A stretch of 64,000 bases of DNA from Actinostola sp. cb2023 (GCA_033675265.1 JAUJYZ010000625.1:121001-185000), one strand, 5' to 3'. Positions 45,106 through 56,953 are shown, numbered from the stretch's first letter. Numbers and translations: made by a program. Notes: a model not told the origin generated them from the sequence alone.

Positions 45106-48100
45106 TTAAGTATAAGAGTTTCTCTTAGTTAGTTCCTTTCTAAGTCTTTGTGCCTTCTTCAGCAGCTGTGGCCTCAGCTTCCGGATTCTTATCTCCTCAG
45201 CCTCTACTTGGGTCCCTTGCATACGAACGCACTTGTTCACTTCTGAAAGTAACTTAGTCAGCTGTAAGCTGTTAAGAATCCATTCTCCGTAGCGATCTGG
45301 TGGACGTCTTAATCTAGTGGGATGTTGTCTTGATGACTCTGTTTCCACAGTCTCAATGTCAGAGTTGTTGCTTTCTTCACCGTCCTCATCGCTTGGTGCA
45401 TTTGGAGCAACATCACTGCTAATGTTAGCTGTAGTTGGGGTGTCATCTGTATTATCTGTATTGACTTCAGGGCTGGTGTCCTCGAGATCTCCCATACTTG
45501 CCTTCTCGTTGGTCTCCGAGACATGTACAGTAACTGCATCATCATACCCAGAATCATCATGGACCCACTCAGCATCATCACGATCATTGTCCTCCAAATC
45601 TTCCGCTTGACGACCAGCACCCTCTGTGGTGACACTGCGGCCTGAAGTCAAGTCTGGTGGTGCTTGCGCTTCTGTCTTTCTCTTGTATAACCGCAAGTTA
45701 TTGAAATGTACGACCAGCGTTTTCCTACGAGTGTTATTATCCTTCAGTTATGCGTTCCACAATTGTATACGGGCCCTGCCAGTTTCGATGGAACTTGCTG
45801 GCTTCACCGGGTGTGAGCTGTGGACTGTAACGAAGAACAAGATCTCCAGGCTCATATACTGTGTGTCTGACGCCTTTGTCAAAGGCATCCTTTTGACGCC
45901 GTTGTGCTGCTTGTAGGTTGGTTCTCACGTCTTCGTAGCCTTTCGCTAGTTTGTTACGTAGCTCGCTAACACTCTCAGAATATGAACATTCTGACGACTC
46001 ATCCTCAGGCACCATCCCCATCATGACATCAACTGGAATCCGCATCTCTCTTCCGAACATAAGTTCATAAGGAGTGTGTCCTGTCGACGAGTGAACACTA
46101 CTGCGGTAGGCCATCAGGCAAAACTCCATGTGTTCATCCCAACGGTCAGGTTCTTCCTCTACTCTGGTCTTGATCATACTTTTTAGTGTACGATGAAAGT
46201 TTTCGATCTGTCCATTTCCCTCTGGATGATAAGCCGTAGATCTGGTCTTGTTCATCTCTAATAGCTTACACATCTCACTGAACACCTTAGATTCGAAATT
46301 ACGTCCCTGGTCGGTGTGTATACTATCAGGTACGCCAAACTTACACACCCAGTTCTTAACGAAGACCCTTGCACACGTGGTTGCACGTTGGTTAGGAATT
46401 GGAAACGCTTCTACCCATTTGGTAAAACTACACTGCATAGTCAAGACATACTTGTTCCCTTTCTTGGTTCGTGGTAGCGGGCCCACAATGTCCATATGAA
46501 TCCTTTGCATAGGATAACCGGAGGGAATCGGGTGCAATGGTGCTCTGGAACGCTTACGAGGCTTACATTTGCAGCAAGTAAGACAGTTGTCGCAGTATTC
46601 GTGAACACGCTTTGTCAAACCTGGACGCCAAAAACGTGCTTTCATCTTCCTGAGTGTCTTAAATCGTCCCATATGTGCTCCAGCTAAACCATCATGGCAC
46701 TGCTGCAGTGCTGGTGTAATCAGTTTCTCCGGTAAAACTACTTGACCTTTGGTTGCTCGTCCCTTCTTCAATTCCTTCCTGTAGAGTACACCATTCTTCA
46801 CCTCCAACAGCTCGAACTGCGCTATGACTGCACGTGTAGTGGGACTCAAAGACTGTAGCACTTGCTGGGTTGGCTTCCCCTCTCCCTGAAGTAGAGACGT
46901 CAGCACTGGCCCTATAGCGGCATCCTCTTGTTGTGTGCTTGCTAGCGATTCTTCTGACCACAAGTCCTGCGTAACTGAACTCGTGATCCCAGCCAACTGC
47001 ACCAACGTCAACTTGGAAACATGTGACTCTGCTCCTGCGGTGGACTTGCATGATGGACAGTCTCCATGTTGGCGTCTTGGTCTCCGGGACATCGCGTCGG
47101 CATTAATGTGAGATTTACCTGGGCGGTGCTCGACATCGAAGTCATATTCTTGCAATCGTTCTAACCAGCGAGCTACCTGTCCTTCCGGTTGCTTGAATGA
47201 CATCAACCACCGCAATGAATGATGGTCAGTTCTTACAAGAAATCTGCGTCCCAACAAATAGTAACGAAAGTGATCAATGTACGTTACCATTGCCAGCATC
47301 TCTAGCCTTGTAGTGCAGTAATTTTTCTCGTGGTCATTAAGTGACCGACTGCCATATGCAATAACTCTCTCTGTTCCATCTGGCTGCAATTGTGAGAGGA
47401 CAGCACCTATACCAAGCTGTTGACTAGCATCTGTGTCGAGGATGAACCTTCCAGCATCTGTTGAAAAGTTAGGGTATGCGAGGACAGGCGCACTGACCAG
47501 TGACTTCTTCAGTTCCTCAAAGGCCATTTGTTCTTTGCTGCCCCACTGGAACGGGGTGAACTTCTTACACAGTCGGTATAATGGCTCTGCGGTGGTAGAG
47601 AATTATGTTACAAAGCGCCTGTAATACCCCACAAGCCCTAAAAACCGCTGCAACTCCTTGACGTCCACTGGGACCGGCCAATCAACAACCGCTTTGGTCT
47701 TTTCAGGGTCTGTCTCGATGCCCTGCGATGACACCACATGCCCGAGGAAGGTGACCCTCTGCTTCAGGAACTGACACTTAGCTGGTTTAAGCTTAAGTCC
47801 CGCTTGACGAATCCTGCTGAAGACCAGACGTAGGCGATGTAGATGCTCTTCAAATGACCTAGACCATATTATGATATCGTCAATATAAACTAAACAATGT
47901 GTCCAGGTGAGTCCATTCAGGGCCATGTTCATTAGTCGTTGGAAACTAGCGGGACCATTGGTTAACCCGAAAGGCATCACCGTCCATTGGAATTGGCCAC
48001 GGTGTGTTACAAATGCTGTTTTGGGCCGGTCTTTCTCGGACACCTTCATTTGCCAATACCCGGAGGCGAGGTCCAGGCAGGTAAACCAATGTGCGCCTGA

Positions 48101-49495
48101 CATTACTTCCAATACATCATCTGTTCTGGGGAGTGGATGCGCATCTTTTATGGTATACTTATTCAGACATCTATAATCAATGCACATCCGATAGGAGCCA
48201 TCGTTCTTTCGGACTAGAACAACGGGGCTGCTCCATGGGCTCTGTGATGGTTCTATCCTCCCATGGGCTAGTAGATCATCCAGCTGATGATCAATCACTT
48301 CTCGTTGATGAGGGGGTGTCCGCCGAGGTGGTAGCTTCACCGGCTTCGCATCACCTACATCGATACAGTGTTCAATCAAATCAGTCTTTCCCAAATCTGA
48401 ATTACTCTTTGCGAACACATCAGCATAATCATTCATCAAGGAGGTAAACTGCCCCCTCTGTTCATCACTCAAATTCTCAGACTCTAATGTAAACGGTAAC
48501 TCCTTACTGTCTAGTTCCTTCTTATATACACTGTGTTTCCAAAGTTCTTCATCATTATTTAGAATGGTATTGGCACCTGGAGCATCTCCCCCCACCTCAG
48601 TCTCACTACGAGTGTCTATGGATGTTACTTTAAAATTCACAGTACTTAATGGGCAATACTTTCCGATGGGATCATCTGAACACACCTTAACTGGTTGATC
48701 AGTGAAGTTCGTAAGGTGCACTACAGTTAAACCATCTCTGGGTATCACTAGCGCTCGTGCAACAGAAATACCTGTCTCTCCAATTACCGTTTCATGCACC
48801 TCTTCTATTACACCAGGACTCCCATTATTACGTTCACACCCCCCCTCAAGTTTCACTGTGAACAGCTGCTCGGTCCCAGGCCCAATCTCCACATCCCTTT
48901 CGAGGTACAGCCTACACACTGCTGGGTTCCCTGTTTGAAATCTTATTGGTACCTCAGTTCCCGCAATAGCAAAAGTTCCAGTATTGTAACAAATTTGGCA
49001 TTTGTAGTAATGAAAGAAATCCGATCCTAGTAAACATTCATGCGTCAATCCGCGTGCCACAATGATATCCCAGTAACCATCGAAATCACCTATGCGAAGT
49101 CTTGTTTTTGTCTCTCCGAGAACAGTCAAAACCTCCCCATTCGCTGTTGTCAAGCTCCCAGACACTGGATTCAATTCCGAGCTAACGCCACTTTTTTTCC
49201 ACGTTTCCTCGCTCAATACACTAACTGTCGCTCCAGTATCAAGTAAAATAGGTGTAACACGATGATTTACAAGTCCTGTTATATAAATGCCAGAATCTGA
49301 TATTACTGAAATTACATTGCTTGGGTCTGGCTCAGATGACTGATGATTTTCGTTTACATGTTCAGAGGCAGACACTACTGGTTGCGAGAGACCTGGTTGC
49401 CCCTCGGCAGGCCCCCTTCCCCATTTCCCGATGATGCATTTCCAGCAGCAGGGCACTCTCGTGCATAGTGCCCATGGCCATGGCAGGCATAGCAT
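45106..49495 (-). pseudogene. pol: Gypsy pol: protease, reverse transcriptase, RNase H, integrase
   Basis: Read in the -1 frame relative to gag, overlapping it by 121 bases. Protease ILLDTGATVSVLSEE. RT with GSYRMCIDYRCLNKYT, MPFGLTNGPASFQRL and catalytic LVYIDDIIIWS. RNase H FILDTDASQQLGIGA. Integrase with zinc-binding H-H-C-C (CDNCLTCCKC), then D-D-E (RIHMDIVGPLP, HTDQGRNFES, GQIENFHRTL), WQGPYTIVERI near the end and a long acidic tail to 45106. Breaks: a TAA stop at 47603-47605 between RT (YYRRFVT) and RNase H (FSTTAEPLYRLC), and one base change near 45745 before the LVVHFNNLRLYKRK tail. All catalytic residues are otherwise present. Confidence 0.95.
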
Positions 49496-50418
49496 TCAAC
49501 ATTAGCTCGGCGTGGGGTCCTAGCTGGCCTATCAGACACTTTTCTCTCCAACTCTTGTAATTTCTGACTCATACCAACAACTAATTCTTTGAGCTCACGG
49601 ATTTCAGCAGAGGTTTTATCATCGCTTGCAGGTGCAACTGCATTCACTCTCGCTTTACTCACTGGTTGGCTAGATTTACAAGCTTTGCGTGCACTTTCTA
49701 TTCGATGTACAGTGCGAACTGCATCAGCGAGTGTCTCTGGTTGACTTATGAAGACTCTCTCCCTCACATCATCACATATTTCCACCCCTTGAATAAACTG
49801 ATCCCTTGCTAGTTCCACTTTAAAACTATATTCGGCCTCTGGATAGGCATTTTCAACGATCTCTAGTAATGCGTCTGCAAAGCTATCGATATCTTCGTTT
49901 GACCTTTGGCGCCTCGACCTTAACTGCAATTTGTAATCTTCCTTGGATTTGCCCGAGTCAAAACGCTTGCTAAGCTTTGCCGTAAAATCGTTAAACGAAA
50001 GTTCTTGAGGCAATCGTAACAGCTCAACAGCCCTGAATGCTGGCTGGTCTAATAAGGTTAGCAGGTACGCTTTGCGATCAGCTTCTCTTACTCTCACGAG
50101 GTTAATATATTGCATGAACTGTGCTAACCATGTTTTGAAATTGTGTCCAACCGAGTAAGCTCTCGGCGGTTTGACATTCCTTGCTGCTGTTGCTTCTGAA
50201 CTAACACTTACAGTTGATGCTGTTGCACTTTTGAGAACTTCTGCCAACGTATTAGCAAGCTCTTGCATGGGAGTCAAGTCAATTGACTTAGATTTTACCT
50301 TCGTTTCTCCCGAAGTTGATGGTGCTTTTCCCTTACTACTAGTTGAAGTCGACACTGTCTCGTCGCTCGCCGCTGTTTTATCCTCATCACCCATGTTTTT
50401 CTGCCAATATTCTGCCAA
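49375..50418 (-). CDS. gag: Gypsy gag (capsid and nucleocapsid)
   Basis: 347 residues, open. The N-terminus is Ser/Thr-rich. The capsid region includes HNFKTWLAQFMQYINLV and DFTAKLSKRFDSGKS. One zinc knuckle CYACHGHGHYAREC (C-x2-C-x4-H-x4-C) lies near the C-terminus. The start is the first ATG after the primer site, 30 bases in. It packages the element RNA. Its end overlaps pol; a slippery heptamer lies in the overlap. Confidence 0.95.
   Translation of the reverse strand: MAEYWQKNMGDEDKTAASDETVSTSTSSKGKAPSTSGETKVKSKSIDLTPMQELANTLAEVLKSATASTVSVSSEATAARNVKPPRAYSVGHNFKTWLAQFMQYINLVRVREADRKAYLLTLLDQPAFRAVELLRLPQELSFNDFTAKLSKRFDSGKSKEDYKLQLRSRRQRSNEDIDSFADALLEIVENAYPEAEYSFKVELARDQFIQGVEICDDVRERVFISQPETLADAVRTVHRIESARKACKSSQPVSKARVNAVAPASDDKTSAEIRELKELVVGMSQKLQELERKVSDRPARTPRRANVECYACHGHGHYARECPAAGNASSGNGEGGLPRGNQVSRNQ
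49423..49429 (-). promoter_or_regulatory. Predicted -1 ribosomal frameshift site
   Basis: Minus strand GGGAAAT in the gag phase G GGA AAT. Slipping back one base leads straight into the pol frame (GKWGRGPAEG). Fourteen bases on, GGCCTG and CAGGTC can pair (6 bp, 12-base loop). Pattern inferred from known retroviral sites; not tested. Confidence 0.65.
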
Positions 50419-50449
50419 TATTCGCTTACTTCTCAGCTAGAGTTCGTAG

Positions 50450-50467
50450 CCCAAATCGCTGCCACCA
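50450..50467 (-). promoter_or_regulatory. Primer-binding site, tRNA-Leu-like
   Basis: Minus strand TGGTGGCAGCG, one base after the LTR, complements the ...CGCTGCCACCA 3' end of animal tRNA-Leu genes as I remember them. The match beyond 11 bases is uncertain. Confidence 0.6.
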
Positions 50468-50468
50468 A

Positions 50469-50619
50469 TGTGAAGATTTAACCGTGTTTAATATCGCTGT
50501 TTACACATATAAACTCAGCCTTCGATATTTCACAACAACTCGCTATTTGGCCACGAGGCCAAGGTCATGGTCAGTCTCCATATATGGTGCGTGACGTGTA
50601 ACGTCACACAACCTTCACA
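50469..50619 (-). repeat. Gypsy 5' LTR
   Basis: Same 151-base sequence as 44868-45018. The adjacent AAGA (50620-50623) is the target duplication of the bases before 44868. Confidence 0.97.
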
Positions 50620-51330
50620 AAGATTTTAAATGGTGGATCTTCTTCACAAAATCTTACGTATCAGCTGCCAACAATGAAGGTGATCATAATAGTCTGCGGA
50701 CTTATAATTAGCTTTGATTTTTAGTGGCGAATTTGGGCTTCAAGTTTGAGTTGTTAGATCCCAGACATGGCGTGTGTTCAAATGTTGCACTAAATTTCAA
50801 GCCGAAATGCTTGAAGTTCTGGAGTTTGGTAAAAGGCGCACAATTAAAAACCCAAATCAATCATGTTTCAGTATATCATTCTAAGCTTACGTAGAAGGAG
50901 TTTTAGAGATATCAGAGTACCCGCACATATAGAAAATATTAATCGCATAATAACGGTGAAATGTAAATAGGAAAAACCTGCTTTGTTAACCTTTATTTCC
51001 CACTTGTTGATTTGCAGTAAATACCTAGATTTTAACTCAGATATCATGTAGCACCTTTCTAAAATGAATATCCGAAGACACTTTCGCTTTAGCTGTCTTT
51101 ATTTTTTCGCGCGATGCGATTTTCTATTTTCTTTCTATTTTCCCGCTGGATTTAAGCTAATTTCAGGCCGCCAGAGGCCTGGATCGATGTTCTCGATTTT
51201 TTTTTTTACAAAATGAACATCAGATCAGTGGTTTGTACAATATTCCCCTTCTTTAGATTGAATATTAATGTTTTCACTGTGGCCATAAATTTGGCTATTT
51301 TGCTCAATCAGATATGGCATTCTCTCTTAA

Positions 51331-51760
51331 GTAGGGAACTGATTGAATATGTTGTGAGAGCGAATCATACTTTCGGATTTAGTTCGATAGGCGTTCGGAA
51401 ACCATTCGACCCGTTTGTGGCGCCATGAATATGCAACCTCAAGTGACCTCAAGTACGTTCCACCACCGACTGGAGACGAACAATATGCATTTGAGAAGAT
51501 CCTTGCCAAATTGGATAATTATTTTACACCAATGATAAACCCAGACTGTGCTAGAAGTAAATATAAGCCGAAATGTGCCAGTCAGAGTCGATCGCTCAAT
51601 ACTATGTCAGATTGAGAATGCAAGTTGCAAAATGTAGCTATTCCGACCCAGATGATATTGTAAGAAGTAAGCTCTTTCAAACGATGTTAGACAAAAGACT
51701 ACGAAGAGAAGCCATGGTACAGATATTTACTCTCCAGGAACTTTTAAATAATTTTAACTT
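51331..51760 (+). pseudogene. LTR retrotransposon gag, second part (split)
   Basis: SRELIEYVVRANHTFG continues the frame from 41113. Then, with frame breaks, KILAKLDNYFTP, SIAQYYVRLRMQVAKCSY, DIVRSKLFQTML and DKRLRREAMVQIFTLQELL, the usual capsid pattern of gypsy-type gag (LD.YF.P, RLR..A..C). At least three breaks. No pol follows. Confidence 0.7.
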
Positions 51761-51795
51761 TTAACTTTTAAATAACTTTTAAAACATGCTGCAAG

Positions 51796-51895
51796 TAGTT
51801 TTTACAATATGAGTGGCAATGTTGTATCTTATTTACAATCTCAAGCCGAAGGCGAGAGATTATAAATAAGATACAACATTGTCGCGAATATTGTA
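51796..51895. repeat. Foldback palindrome
   Basis: Sister of 36305-36411: TTTACAATATGAGTGGCAAT and complement, tip CTCAAGCCGAAGGCGAGAG. Confidence 0.88.
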
Positions 51896-51977
51896 AGTCA
51901 GTATTTCTAAAACTGATTAATAATTCAATTCATGAGCCATTAGGCCAATGAGAGCTGTCCATTCTGCCAGGTGCATG

Positions 51978-52108
51978 GATCTGTATAGCCCGATACAGAC
52001 ACTGATGAATAAAACATCAGTATCTGTTACACGGATACAGACACTGATGAATAAAACATCAGTATCTGTTACACGGATACAGACACTGATGAATAAAACA
52101 TCAGTGTC
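51978..52108. repeat. 42-bp tandem repeat, three units
   Basis: CGATACAGACACTGATGAAT begins each unit, which ends in CAGTATCTGTTACA and is itself inverted-repeat-like (CACTGATG, CATCAGT). Confidence 0.88.
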
Positions 52109-52182
52109 AACATTATCTGATGTTCTATTAATCGGTTCTTTATCAGTGACAAAGACTGATTGCCTGCTGGAAAGGTCTCTTT

Positions 52183-53990
52183 TTTTTTCTTTTTTTTAAA
52201 TAAAATATTTATTAAGATTAAAACGAATGGGCCTAGCCCAGATTACAACCTCTTTTCATCTTAATTACACTAGATTCTAAATACCGATCTCTACTTATTA
52301 CAATCTTCCTACTTATACTTACTTTTTATACGACAAATCTACTACTTCGATTTTTTGATAACCAACCACCTCCATTGATTACGAAAAATTAACTAAATTC
52401 ACTAATATTTTCAAATTTTCCAATATATCCTAAATGTGCCTAAATTAACTGTTTTTCTTTTAATTACCGGCCTTCACCATTATCTGAGCTCTAATGCCCT
52501 TTATAAATAACACGATTATGCCAAAATAGCTCATTAGTATGCATAATTATGCAATTTTCTATATATCGACTTTTCATCAAAATACCTCATTAGTCTTCAT
52601 CTCCTTCTATAATTACTGAAAAAATTGATCTTTCACTCCCCATAGCTTTTTAAAATCCCTTTCACTCAGACGATACGACTCAACACTTAGACGAAAAACA
52701 ATGTCCTTCTTACACTTTCTCACAATATCAATATACGGACAAACGTTGTTACGGAATGTTGCACTGTTACGGAAATACCAAATATTATTCAACATGCAGT
52801 CTACTACAAACATGACCAAATCTTTACGCACACCCTTAAATAAACCAAGAAAAACACTTGGTTTTGTAGTGTGACGTCACTGGACACGATTATCGACTTC
52901 GGAGTTCAGACGTCTCACTCGGGGAAATTTTTGACCCAGAGGAGGCGGCTGATTTTCAGGCTATACCCAATTCTCATCCTCCACATCATCTCCAAATCAC
53001 ACCCCTAACACCTTCAACCTAACTACCCACTTCAAACCATACGGTTTGTCCTATCTACCTTTCCATGACCCAATCCACATTGCCTCAGATTTTCCTCTAT
53101 TTAATCTCGCCCCAGTCCCTCGTCCAAAAAAGTCCACCACCTCTAAGTACTTACCGACAAATACAACGTCACACAAAACCGCAGTTGTGTCGTCAGCATA
53201 CTGTGATATATTAGTATGCTGACTACCCGACGTCCCTGACACAAGAAAACCACATATACTCTGTTCCGCACGGACACTACACGCTGACACCTCTGCCATC
53301 AATACATACAACATAGGAGACAACGAACAACCTTGCCTAATCCCTTTCTCCAACACTATGCTTTCTGTTAACTCACCATTACAAATTACTTTAGCCGTCG
53401 CTCCCACATATAACACACTCATCCACTTTCTAAAATCCTCTCCAAAACCAAACCTTCCTAGAGCCCTGTTCAAAAATGCCCTATCCACCCTATCAAACGC
53501 CTTCTCCTGGTCTAATATCAAAATAACCCCACACTCTCCCGTATAATCAATATGGTCAAGTACATCCCGCATTATATTTAAATTATCAAAAATAGACCTC
53601 CCCATCACCCCACACGTCTGGTCTTCACACACAATCTCTGACATCACACTTCTCAATCGACTACTCAGTGCCTTGGAGACAATCTTGTAATCCAAATTAA
53701 GAAGAGAGATCTGCCTCCAATTCTTTAGATCTTTCCGATCTCCATTCTTAAATGCTAATCTCACCACACTACGCACACACTCTTCAGGAAATCTCTCCAC
53801 TTCAAAACACTCATTTGACAGCTTACACACTACTGGTAGTAATGCCTCGCTAAAGCACTTGTAAAATTCTAAAGATAACCCATCATCTCCCGGAGTTTTC
53901 CCATTCGCCATACCCTTCATTGCATACTCTAATTCTTCCACTCTTAATAACTCGTCACAAATATAACGCGACTCATCAGACTGATTCTAC
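52183..53990 (-). pseudogene. LINE (non-LTR) remnant, L1/Tx1-like reverse transcriptase
   Basis: The minus-strand frame 53051-53941 reads NGKTPGDDGLSLEFYK, NWRQISLLNLDYKIVSKALS, ILDQEKAFDRVDRAFL, KGIRQGCSLSPMLYVL and catalytic QYADDTTAVL: reverse transcriptase without its N-terminal endonuclease. A C-terminal piece (VVDCMLNNIWYFRN, 52613-52831) follows in another frame. The 3' end on this strand is an A-rich tail (52183-52200 reads T on plus). It is 5' truncated, as usual for LINEs. AGACTGATT occurs on both sides (52156, 53974) but not flush with the tail, so the target duplication is uncertain. Confidence 0.88.
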
Positions 53991-54330
53991 TAACAAGTTG
54001 TAAGAACACTCTCAAGGAAATTGGATATGTGAACAAGTTAGAGAATCCCGACATGTTTCAGAAGATCATAGACAAATTACCATTTGGTTTGAAGCAAAGA
54101 TGGCGCGAAGTCGCGGACAACATCTCTGAAGAGAAGAAAAGACAAATAACTATCGAGGACATAACATAATTCATCGACAGAAAGGCAAGAGCAGCTAATC
54201 ACCCCATATTTGGCAATCTAACTAGCCACACCCAAGTTAAGAACCTAGAAATCGCAACACAAGAATCTATCAAAGCAAATACAAGCCTTCATTCACGGCA
54301 TCGAAAGCTTCATTCGCAACGTATGGAGAG

Positions 54331-54760
54331 CCAGAATCTACCAAGTCTAACGAAATCTCAGAATCTACCAAGTCTAACGAAATCTCAGAATCTACCAAGT
54401 CTAACGAAATCTCAGAATCTACCAAGTCTAACGAAATCTCAGAATCTACCAAGTCTAACGAAATCTCAGAATCTACCAAGTCTAACGAAATCTCAGCATT
54501 TGCCAAGTCTAACGAAAGAACAGAATCTACCAAGTCTAAGAAATCTCAGCATTTGCCAAGTCTAACGAAATCTCAGAATCTACCAAGTCTAACGAAATCT
54601 CAGAATCTACCAAGTCTAGCGAAATCTCAGAATCTACCAAGTCTAACGAAATCTCAGAATCTACCAAATCTAACGAAATCTCAGCATTTGCCAAGTCTAA
54701 CGAAATAACAGAATCTACCAAATCTAACGAAAACTCGGCATCTATGAAGTTCAACGAAGG
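54331..54760 (+). repeat. 27-bp coding minisatellite in BEL gag
   Basis: About 15-16 units of GAATCTACCAAGTCTAACGA plus AATCTCA, each coding for ESTKSNEIS. Variants read FAKSNEIS or SNERT. One unit (54537) is shortened and breaks the frame. The length of 27 preserves the gag frame. Confidence 0.93.
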
Positions 54761-56692
54761 AAGTAAAACTGAGTCCCAAGTGTCCTTTGTGCAGTGAACA
54801 ACATTGGTTGTCTCGCTGCGATTCATTCAAAACTAAGACTGTAGACGAGAGAGTAAAGTTTACAAGAAGAAAGGGTCTATGTGACAATTGTTTACACACT
54901 GGTCATATGGCTAAGTTCTGTCCAAAGGAGAGTTTCTGTAAAATAGAAAACTGTACAAGATCTCTGCAGAAAGAAGTTAGATTGGGACGACGTCATCTCT
55001 CACGAAGACTTAGAACGATGGCAATCCTGGCTACGAGAGCTACATAAGTTAAAGGATCTGAGTGTCAATCGTTGTTTCAAACCAAGGAACTTTGGTTCGG
55101 TTGTAAAAAGTCAGCTCCACAACTTCTCAGATGCGTCACAACAAGGCTACGGCGCGGTGACCTACCTCAGACTCGTAAACTCTGACGGTGACATCCATTG
55201 TGCGTTCGTCATCGGAAAATCCAGACTGACTCCAGTAAAGCAAGTTACCATTCCTCGACTGGAGCTAACGGCTGCCGCCACTGCCACAAGACTAAGCAGC
55301 ATGATCTCACGAGAGATAGATGTAACGATCGATGATGTTATTTCCTGCGTGCTAGGTTACATTAATAATCAAGACAATAGGTTCAAGACTTTCGTCGCGA
55401 ACACAATCACTACTATTCTCGATACTACACAGCCCAGTCAATGGAACTATGTAGATACGAAATCCAATCCCGCAGATGATGCCTCTAGAGGGTTATCTGC
55501 AGACGCTCTTATCCACAACAAAAGATGGATAGAAGGTCCTACCTTCTTATGGTCAACTGAATACAATTGGCCTCAAAGAGAAGACGATCCTGAAGTCAAA
55601 CTAGAAACGAAGGTCGTCTCACTTGCTACAAGCAGCGAAACAGATCCAATAGAATGAATGATTCGTCACTACTCTTCGTGGCATCGATTAAATAAACACA
55701 TGGCTTGGATTCTACGATATCGTGACAACCTACTGCGTGCAAGTCGCAAACGCAAAGAAAAATAAGCGATCAAGTTTGTCACCAAAAAGCCTATTCCAAT
55801 CACCACAGAAGAGATGCAGCGTGCAGAAACAGAGCTTCGAAAGCATGTTCAGAAAACCTCAAGCTTCACTAAGGACCCCAGTCATGTTAGCAAGCTTGAT
55901 CCAACCAAGATACGCGGTTTGTTACGCGTTGGTGGACGTTTAAGACGTTCAACACTTCAAGAAGAAAGCAAGCATCCAATAATATTACCGAAATCTCACC
56001 ATGTTGCATGTTGACCTCATAGTTAGAGATGCTCATGTACAGTCCGGTCACTGCGGACAAGAACATGTTCTATCATTGATTAGAACCAAGTTTTGGATCA
56101 TCAAAGCAAGAGTTGCTATTAAAAGAGTCAGAAGTCGATGTTTTTCCTGCAGAAAACGACAAGCAAGAGCTGCAACTCAGAAGATGGCAGATCTACCCGT
56201 AGAAAGAGTTTCTCCAGATAAACCTCCATTCAGCTCGGTCGGAGTCGATTGCTTCGGACCATTCATGATAAAGAGAGGACGAAGTCAAGTAAAGAGGTAC
56301 GGTGTACTGTACACTTGCCTAGCCATACGAGCAATACATATACAAGTCCTGCACAGTATGGATACAGATTCTTTCGTAAATTCCCTAAGGCGCTTCATCG
56401 CAAGAAGAGGCAAACCAGATCAGACAATGGAACAAACTTTGTGGCGGGTAACAAAGAAATTCGCGAAACTATCTCTCAATGGAACGACCAGAAAATCCAC
56501 GAATTCCTGCTACAACGACAAGTAAAATGGGTGAGATGGGAGAGATGTATTCGCACGGTGCGAAAGGTGTTAAACGCGCTTCTCAAGGAACAAATTCTGG
56601 ATGATGAGGGACTGTCGACACTTCTTTGCGAAGTCGAATCAATAGTGAACAGTAGACCTATCACTAAGACATCGGATGATCCTGCAGACCTA

Positions 56693-56953
56693 CAATTCGT
56701 TGCATTTCTTGTTGAGACATTTCTGAATATTTCTTAGTATTTATGTTATATGAAAATCGATCTCTCCCCCTCCCCCCCCCCTGTGTCAATGTTGATTCAT
56801 AGTCACGTGTTTTGGATTTTGCGTGAAAGTCTAATCAACATTGTACTGAGGGGAGGGGAGATATCTGATATGAACATAATTTTTCATTGTTTTTAATGGG
56901 AGAATAGTCATATAAGCACCTTTGAAGCACAACTGTCTCAACAGTTTTGAATC
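56693..56953. mobile_element. TA-flanked MITE inside BEL pol
   Basis: CAATTCGTTGCATTTCTTG and near complement, bordered by TA. Removing it with one TA rejoins the pol frame (DPADL with EPLTPNHL), which fixes the limits. Its middle holds an inverted pair of CTCCCCCTCCCC and GGGGAGGGGAG. Confidence 0.85.

Larger units (their letters stand above)
44868..50619 (-). mobile_element. Gypsy (Ty3-type) LTR retrotransposon, complete structure
   Basis: Minus-strand element: 5' LTR 50469-50619, primer site, gag, pol in protease-RT-RNase H-integrase order, purine tract, 3' LTR 44868-45018. The 151-bp LTRs appear identical. The target duplication is AAGA. The empty site is preserved in the left arm of the host transposon (complement of TTTAAAATCTTTGTCC). 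Recent insertion, but pol carries one stop and one frameshift. Confidence 0.97.
41118..51326. mobile_element. TTAA-flanked transposon with about 1.2-kb TIRs, containing a gypsy element
   Basis: Ends GAGAGAATG and complement, bordered by TTAA (41114-41117, 51327-51330). The left arm 41118-42432 returns inverted at 44378-44867 plus 50620-51326, the right arm being split by the gypsy retrotransposon. Without gypsy the element is about 4.5 kb. The interior (42433-44377) contains palindromes and a MITE but no transposase, so it is non-autonomous. It sits in the codons of a retroelement gag. Confidence 0.88.

Noticed and set aside
45309..45635. Met-rich frame overlapping the gypsy tail
   Set aside because: Shadow of the acidic pol tail read in another frame.
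54270..54826. Minus-strand frames repeating DLVDSEISL
   Set aside because: Antisense reading of the BEL gag minisatellite.
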